Under the pieces are notes generated by a model. It did not search any database, was not told the origin of the DNA, and saw only the letters and a list, made by a program, of their open reading frames with translations. The position numbers were made by a program, and so were the translations under genes. Shown here one piece after another: positions 58,304-64,000 of a DNA stretch of 64,000 nucleotides. This stretch comes from Brevipalpus yothersi. Its lineage: Eukaryota; Arthropoda; Arachnida; Trombidiformes; Tenuipalpidae. Numbering within the stretch: the stretch's first letter is position 1; the number at the start of each line of letters is the position of its first letter. Location of the stretch: positions 38,751-102,750 of the forward strand of contig QZCP01000143.1 in assembly GCA_003956705.1 (NCBI GenBank), given 5' to 3'.

Positions 58304-58991
58304 TTTTGGTCTTCGCACCAGGTTTCGATTGATCCTGTATCCAGCCTGGGATTAAAACTGTGCTTTGCGTAGGTGTTTTGGGAATAATCAACGGTTTTGT
58401 CAACTTAACATCGATTCTCTAGAGTCCAGTGAAGGATTCATTGTCAGATTGGGTTAAATTCAGAAGTTGAGATTCTCAACCGAGGTAAGCTCGTTCCTTG
58501 TTCTTTTTATATACAAGACTCTGGTTTTCAGATCCAGTGACAGGATTAAAAGTTCAACCGTTGAAACTAACTGATTTATCTTATGAAGAATTGTTAAGAA
58601 TTTCTCCAATAACGTCCCAGTGAAGGGATTGAAATAACTAGAAACAAGTATTGAAGAGAATTCGGAAGAATCAATTCTAACTAAAATTGTATGCTGAACT
58701 AACACTGTTCTTTAACGAGAATATTATAATATAGTGGAGTCTTCGAAAAATTGATCACAACTCTGCACTATGAAATCAAACGATATCTCAATGAAGTTTT
58801 GAGCATTGTGACTCAAATGCGAACATTGAATGGATAGAACTGAACTGAAAATGAAAGACAGGATAGTCTAAATGTATGAAACCTCTCGAGACTTTGGAAG
58901 ATTCAATCTTATAAGTTAAGCTAGTAAATATTTTGGTGAGTAGTTGTTTGACATGTATATCCCCTCTTGGTGAACTCGCAAATTTTGGACG

Positions 58992-60973
58992 ATGATCGAC
59001 TTAAGTGGTCACATTTCAATGTTTTCTGGTGATAATTCTGGTGATGATTTAATCGATCGGCTGGATGATTTTGAGATGATAGCTGATGCACTGCAGCTCG
59101 ATGAATATGGAAAGCTCTTGCATCTGCCTACTCGTCTAACAGGAACCGCAAAGATGTGGTTCAAGTTTCATGGCCAACAGTTGGGCCAAACAAACCAATC
59201 GATTCTTATCATAAACTCAAATCTGAAATGTTGAAGCACTTCACACATAACAAATGGAGGGAGGAATATTATCGGAAAATTCTCAAAACTAAACAAAAGG
59301 AAGGCGAAGCAGCTCAAAGTTACATACTCAACATGATATACATGTGTAAAAAGGTGGACGAAAATATGGGTGAACGAAAAATGGTGTATCTAATTCAAAG
59401 AGGCTTGCATTCTAATCTGAAAATTTGGCTTGATATTCATGGTCCAATTTCTGTTGATGAACTATTGGAGCAAGCTCAAAATGTTGAAATTACCGAGGAT
59501 GAACTTTCCAGGATTAAGGACCCTGAAGAAGCTCATGAAGCAAGACGGCAGATGATAAAATTAGCGAAACTCACTACAGGAGGCAAAAGATCGAGACAAA
59601 TGATCTTGCCCATCCAAGACAATGATGAATGTCAACATAACGACTCACGACTCGTGGAGGAGCCTGATGAGGGTTCCATGTTTGGAACTAAATTTGAATA
59701 TTTCTTCGAGGAATTCAATTTGAAGCTCGAAAAAGAGTTGGTACCACTGGTTGATGGTGACCAGCCAGTTGAGAGTTATAATGAAAATGATGACAAATCA
59801 TTTGATATGACTCTTTTGGTCTCAACGGAGTCATATAACGAATCTGTAGATGAGCTGGACAGTGGAATCGCGTCAGATTTCGAAGCTAATTTTCTTGAAG
59901 ATGATGAGATAAGTTCAAATGATACTAGGGAAGCAAAAAATGAGCTGGAGATGGAATACGAATCCGAAGCGCAAATGAAAATTGAAAACTTGATGATCAA
60001 TATTGCCGCTGATTTTGAGGCTCATCCTGATGAACAGGAGCTTAACAGCTTGGAAAACCATATGGCTGAGAATTCCAAGCCATATGATGAAAATGATCGA
60101 GTTGATGATTCACAAGTTCATGCAAAACAAAATAGTGTCCAGTGTTCGATGGTTGATATCCAAGAAGCATTTGGAAGTAATAAAATTCAGTCTCAAAATG
60201 AAAAAATGTTGTTTATAAGTGATCAGAAAATGTTGATCAAATTCGATGCGAGCCTGGCTTATGATGATCAGTTAAAAAAAATGATTCGGCAAACAATTAC
60301 ATGTTATTGGCTCCGAATTCTATTCAGCTTTGAAGAGCTGATTACGATGCGTGTGCAGATCAGCCAATTGGTCGATGTCACAACTCTAACTCGAGATGAA
60401 AATGATACATGGGATGTTTGGAATCAAAATAGAGTACAGAAAATGAAAAGTACCACGGCTGAAACGCCCATTGGAGATGATAAACAAGAAGGCTCATGTT
60501 CAGAGTCTACTTACCAAAAAGAGCTCCAAGTGAGGGGCAAAAACATGAATGATTATGGTGAAATACCTGATGAGACCAATGAACCCGGTGAACAAATTAT
60601 TGGAATTATGTCAAAAATCGTAAATACGGTAGAACACTCGAAAAATGACCAGTTTTCTCCCGGCCGAGTTTTGGAAACTTCAGAAAATATGAATGTTAGT
60701 GATGATGACTTACCAATGGGTATGGTGAACTTGATCCCTAGAATGAGCAACAGTAAAATTGCAATGCTGAATCCAGTTGCAAAGAGAAGGAGAAAATGTT
60801 CATTTCCTGATGTTTTAAGATGGTCTCACTACCATGAACTATTCGGTATTCGGGTGAATTTGTTTCGATTTGTGACAGCAGTCATATGGCTGGTGGTAAT
60901 ATTTTCTTGTTATCATCATCTTTGGTGTAGAAGATTCAATATACTCCTAAGATGTCGAAATCACATGTTCTAA
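58992..60973 (+). CDS. Gag-like protein with acidic middle and C-terminal membrane segment (frame change near 59190)
   Basis: ATG 58992 opens a frame reading MFSGDNSGDDLIDRL, LPTRLTGTAKMWFKF. The capsid homology then continues in the -1 frame from about 59190 (NKPIDSYHKLKSEMLKHF, WREEYYRKIL, GEAAQSYI, VYLIQRGLH) to the stop at 60973. Together this is the Retrotrans_gag core, roughly 660 residues in all. The rest is long and acidic (Asp/Glu/Asn/Ser-rich, about 59600-60750), without a CCHC knuckle. It ends in a basic patch (KRRRK) and a hydrophobic segment FVTAVIWLVVIFSCYHHLW, a likely membrane anchor with a Cys/Arg-rich tail. The frame change is either an indel or a recoding site; no canonical slippery heptamer was seen. 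Confidence 0.65.
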
Positions 60974-61063
60974 AATACTAGTTTAGTATTGGAGAAGTGA
61001 ATGGAGAAAGTTAGAGAGTTAATTTTGTTGCTTGTCCAACAATGAATATATTTGCACAAAACT

Positions 61064-61444
61064 ATGGGCACCAGAGTTACCCTACTCAGTACAAAAAAAA
61101 TGATGACTAATATTCAATTTCAGAAAATGCAAAGGCTCAATACATTAAAGCCCTGGTGGGAAAATCTATATTATCTACGCCGACACGTTTTTCTACCTGA
61201 TGAGGTAGACGGAGGACTCGAGCTGAATGAATTTCTCTATGACAAGTACTCAAGAGATGTTATACTCGAGGTCAATGGTCAGTCGGTGGTGGCTGTTGCA
61301 AAAAATCAAGCAATGGAGATGATGGCTAGCCCATGTCTCATCACCATGGTTAGAAGAGGTCGTCCAATGATGCCACTTAACCTCGATGCTTTTATTCAGA
61401 AATACAACAATAACAGAAATGGCCAAGAGGTGTCATGTGATTAA
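61064..61444 (+). CDS. PDZ-like ORF inside the LTR element
   Basis: The first ATG of the frame is 61064, but a strong splice acceptor (tgactaatattcaatttcag) ends just before AAAATG at about 61123, so the coding part may start there. The segment SRDVILEVNGQSVVAVAKNQAMEMM, then PCLITMVRRG, has the order of a PDZ domain's second half: strand with ILEVNG, helix, final strand. The first half (normally containing GLGF) is not clear. PDZ domains bind C-terminal peptides. The likely source is a captured host exon. About 105-127 codons; stop at 61442-61444. Confidence 0.4.
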   Translation: MGTRVTLLSTKKMMTNIQFQKMQRLNTLKPWWENLYYLRRHVFLPDEVDGGLELNEFLYDKYSRDVILEVNGQSVVAVAKNQAMEMMASPCLITMVRRGRPMMPLNLDAFIQKYNNNRNGQEVSCD

Positions 61445-61542
61445 CGCCATTACTGTTGGCAAAAGAAATGCGAACCTGTCTCGAGATCAGGGAAATGGAA
61501 ATATCATAGCATTCGTGGCTCCGGGAGATGATCCGAGTTTAA

Positions 61543-61656
61543 ATGGACCCCAAGAAATGCTTCCACAGTGAATGCTGTTTCATCACGATTGCTCTAGTTA
61601 TACTAGCTCTCTGCGTAATATATTATCTGCACTCTTATATAATGGCACTTAAGTAA
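61543..61656 (+). CDS. 37-residue single-pass membrane microprotein ORF
   Basis: ATG 61543 (preceded in frame by a stop) to TAA 61654-61656. MDPKKCFHSECC is followed by an almost purely hydrophobic segment (FITIALVILALCVIYYL), then a short tail. It lies immediately downstream of the PDZ-like ORF and 110 bases before the 3' LTR. Length and composition suit a tail-anchored or signal-anchor peptide, or the last exon of a spliced longer protein. Confidence 0.4.
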   Translation: MDPKKCFHSECCFITIALVILALCVIYYLHSYIMALK

Positions 61657-61766
61657 TGATATGCTGCACCTATGCACTTGACTATAATGTTGTTTTATTG
61701 TCGAAAAATTAATTGTAATCAGTGTTAATAATGGGAAAGAGACTTCCCATATTGGATCGGGAGATG

Positions 61767-61989
61767 TGCAACTGAATATGTTGCCATGGAGTTGAAACAG
61801 TGACTAGACACAACAAATGAATTGAATTGATAATCGATAATGAATCGCTCGTGTAGGCATATGTATTCTCTCTCTCTTTCTCTCACTTTCAAAAATGATA
61901 CAATGTATTAAAGAAGGGACATTAGAGTTCTCGCTCTCGAGGTGAACAGTTGAGTTTCTTTTCTATTGAATGCTTCTATTCACGTTGCA
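61767..61989 (+). repeat. 3' LTR (223 bp)
   Basis: Partner of 58081-58303, TGCAAC...GTTGCA. A purine-rich tract (cgggagatg) sits directly before it. Confidence 0.93.
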
Positions 61990-62153
61990 CCGATTTCTCG
62001 GAATTTTTTATGGATGAAATTGAGCAAGGAGCAACATAGACCCTGAGATGTAAGCTTATGTAGTTAATAATTTTAGCCACTAAATTTTCCAGAAATATTG
62101 AAATTCTCTTAATATTAATTTTGAATTTTCGAATTCAAATTGGTTTTCTCTAA

Positions 62154-62784
62154 TTTACCCGACTCAAAGTACTTGATGCTAGAAGAAAGCCTCCATCCGA
62201 AATGTTGACAGGTAAAAGTAAACTCCATGGTTCTTATTATGAATTTATTCAACTCAATATTGACACCAAACGATACCAAAATGACTTCCCTGCACTGCCA
62301 AACCTGACAACAGGACGAAATTGTCATGCCTATATTTCTCTTTTTAAAATGCTTGACAGTATTCCCAATGGTGCAATAGATCAAATTGGCTTGAATACTA
62401 AAGTATGCAAATGAGATTTCTCTATTCAAACAAAATTTCATCAATTTTCTTCCTTCATTTTCAGCCTGAACAAGTCGAAAAAATTTGATCCTACCCATCA
62501 GCCACATCAGCTGAATACGTGAATCCTGATGTTCATGTGTGTATTCTATCGACTTGTAGCATTGAAGACATTAATAGACTTATCGAAAATGCTTCCAAAA
62601 GTGAGATATAGCTTGTTTCTAGAATGTTCTCGCTTCAAATCAAAATTCAAATTATGATTTATGATTATTTTATTCGATTTGATCATTTTCAGCCTTGAAA
62701 GTTCACAGAATTTTGAAATTTGTGTTAGGCAATTGTGATGATGGTACATCAACGCCATTGGATAGTATTGAAACCACCATAATG
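62154..62784 (+). other. Possible spliced gene fragment, unrecognised
   Basis: Three open blocks joined by plausible introns in phase: 62154-62402 (donor gtatgc), 62465-62600 (acceptor ttttcag, donor gtgaga) and from 62693 (acceptor ttttcag) to a possible donor at 62784. Translations include LTGKSKLHGSYYEF, DVHVCILSTCSIEDINRL and LKVHRILKFVLGNCDD. One in-frame TGA at 62486-62488 argues for a pseudogene, or a wrong junction. No domain recognised. Confidence 0.3.
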
Positions 62785-62799
62785 TAAGAGGAAAATAAT

Positions 62800-63910
62800 T
62801 GAAAAAACATTTTCCATTGAAAAATGATGCGGTGCATCATAAGTTCTCATAGGGTGCATCATAAGCTGGCCCGATTGGGTAGGTCGGCCAGCAAAATCCA
62901 TCCCTACCTCCTCGTGGTGCTGGCTGGGTAATGCCAACAGGGCTATGGTACACCTTTTTTTCATTGAATAATTATATAGAATGCAAGGAGAAAGGATAAC
63001 ATACCAGAATCGAAGCTATCAAACATAGGTTAGGTTTAGTCGTGACAACGGGTCGGAGCCCATGCCCTGTGATGTTATGTTATGTTAGGTTAGGTTAGGT
63101 CAGGTTAGGTTAGGTTTTGCTAATAAAAGAATCGAACTGAGATCATCCTACAATCCACCACGTCTGGAATTTAGCCTGTCTATACAAGTACTCTTTACTC
63201 CGCTCAGACTCCGGAGCGGCGCTCCTTCTAGTTATCAAGGGTATCGATCACTTGCGACCTTCAAGCTGATTCAATCGAAATTTTGAATTTCTTCAGCATT
63301 GTAAGGCTTGTGTTGAATTGTGTTCGGCACCCGGACGATGGCTTTAAGTAGCTCAAAAATTATTCCGTATCAAGTGTCATCGTTGGAATTGATTTAATAC
63401 CAATAAAACCTCTATACAATGTGATCCCTTCTCAAGCTGAGAGATTAATTAGCAGGCTGAATAGAGAGATAGTGGATCAAAATGAAACAATCTCCTCATG
63501 TCTGTCCTGATACTCTTTTCTACACTCTCTCTCTCTCTTAACATAGCTTCAGTTGTGATGGCCAAATGAAAATCATTAGAAGATGAATTTCAAAAATTGT
63601 GGAAGAACACTCTATAGAGACTGAAGGATTTCGATTGATGAGTAAAATGTAGAGGTTAGTAACGAAATGACAAGCTTAAATCGAGCGTTCTATCTTTGAA
63701 TAGGACCAGAGATTGATCCATGAACCATTTAAGTTATGCTGATAACAATAAGATACTTTCAGTTCACAAACTTAGGCTTGCTTCAGATCAACCCATTCAA
63801 AGTATCGAGGCTGTAAGAATAAATCCTAGTTGTTACTGGATCCCAACTTTAATACAACAATACCATTGGTAGAGGCTTTCGAAGGTCCTATCGATCACTA
63901 TGGTTCTTTT
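62800..63910. other. Terminal non-coding region with dispersed repeats
   Basis: A locally GC-richer segment at 62820-63060 repeats 'gtgcatcataag' twice and reads like an interspersed repeat ending in the TTAGG array. A small palindromic GC patch (CCGCTC...GAGCGG) lies near 63198-63220. No gene seen. Confidence 0.4.
63084..63114 (+). repeat. Interstitial TTAGG telomere-type array
   Basis: Six head-to-tail TTAGG units with one TCAGG variant, preceded by TTATG variants. TTAGG is the ancestral arthropod telomere unit. Confidence 0.85.
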
Positions 63911-63911
63911 C

Positions 63912-63914
<3 letters not shown>

Positions 63915-64000
<86 letters not shown>
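63915..64000. repeat. (GA)n microsatellite running to window end
   Basis: Uninterrupted GA run reaching the last base, so its full length is unknown. Confidence 0.97.

Larger units (their letters stand above)
58081..61989 (+). mobile_element. Young LTR retrotransposon-like element without pol
   Basis: 3.9 kb bounded by near-identical 223-bp LTRs. A TGG-starting stretch (TGGTCTTCGCACCAGG) begins 3-4 bases after the 5' LTR, where a primer-binding site is expected. The internal region holds a Gag-like ORF with a membrane segment, a PDZ-like ORF and a 37-codon membrane ORF. No reverse transcriptase, RNase H, integrase or aspartic-protease motif was found in any frame. It would depend on another element for reverse transcription and integration. 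A consensus splice donor (gag|gtaagc, 58485) lies in the leader and a strong acceptor (attcaatttcag) ends at about 61123, so a spliced subgenomic RNA is possible. Confidence 0.85.

Noticed and set aside
59776..60000. Minus-strand Ser-rich ORF
   Set aside because: Complement of the acidic Asp/Glu-rich part of the Gag-like ORF.
1..64000. tRNA genes, CRISPR arrays, bacterial operon signals
   Set aside because: None seen on reading both strands. Short tandem words are microsatellites, and introns plus poly(A) signals show a eukaryotic genome.

Overview
This is a eukaryotic nuclear window. It is AT-rich, has spliced genes with GT-AG introns, AATAAA poly(A) signals, long (GA)n/(CT)n microsatellites, a short TTAGG array (the ancestral arthropod telomere unit), and several families of decayed transposons. 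The gene content (an HSPA12-type Hsp70, NUDT19, an MFSD4/NaGLT1-type sugar transporter, and divergent trypsin-fold proteases whose framework recalls mite group-3-allergen-type proteases) fits an arthropod, most likely a chelicerate such as a mite. The organism is an inference, not proven.

Layout. (1) 0.6-12.1 kb, + strand: an HSPA12-type gene with four visible coding exons and one 6.8-kb intron. (2) 13.6-19.4 kb, - strand: a broken Ty3/Gypsy retrotransposon (gag, RT-RNase H, integrase). Its integrase is split by a 1.6-kb insert carrying an oppositely oriented DEDDh exonuclease ORF, and its protease/RT-N region is replaced by GC-richer LTR-like DNA. (3) 20.8-26.6 kb and 37.5-40.4 kb: a family of secreted trypsin-fold proteases. 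It comprises two tandem minus-strand copies, one plus-strand copy with about seven 39-residue propeptide repeats, one plus-strand copy with a nonsense codon in its last exon, one pseudogene without the catalytic His, and a 5' relic. (4) 27.8-35.8 kb, between the proteases: four paralogous secreted proteins with two cysteine-rich domains each. I do not recognise this family. They sit in repeated blocks that also duplicate the promoter and 3'UTR, and a promoter relic lies far away next to HSPA12. (5) 41.2-43.6 kb, - strand: a three-exon NUDT19 gene. (6) 45.6-47.35 kb, + strand: a four-exon MFS transporter. (7) 47.6-62 kb: nested mobile DNA. A repeat family marked by GGTGCTAAC hosts a complete mariner-type element with a TA duplication, a decayed Tc5-like transposase and a decayed Helitron lacking its Rep domain. 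A young LTR element (58081-61989) follows, with near-identical 223-bp LTRs, a Gag-like ORF with a C-terminal membrane segment, a PDZ-like ORF, a 37-residue membrane microprotein and no pol.

The two most interesting leads are the protease plus cysteine-rich secreted-protein cluster (20.8-40.4 kb), which looks like a fast-evolving secretome locus, and the LTR element whose internal region carries unusual cargo instead of polymerase genes. All identity statements were made by eye; no search or alignment was run.
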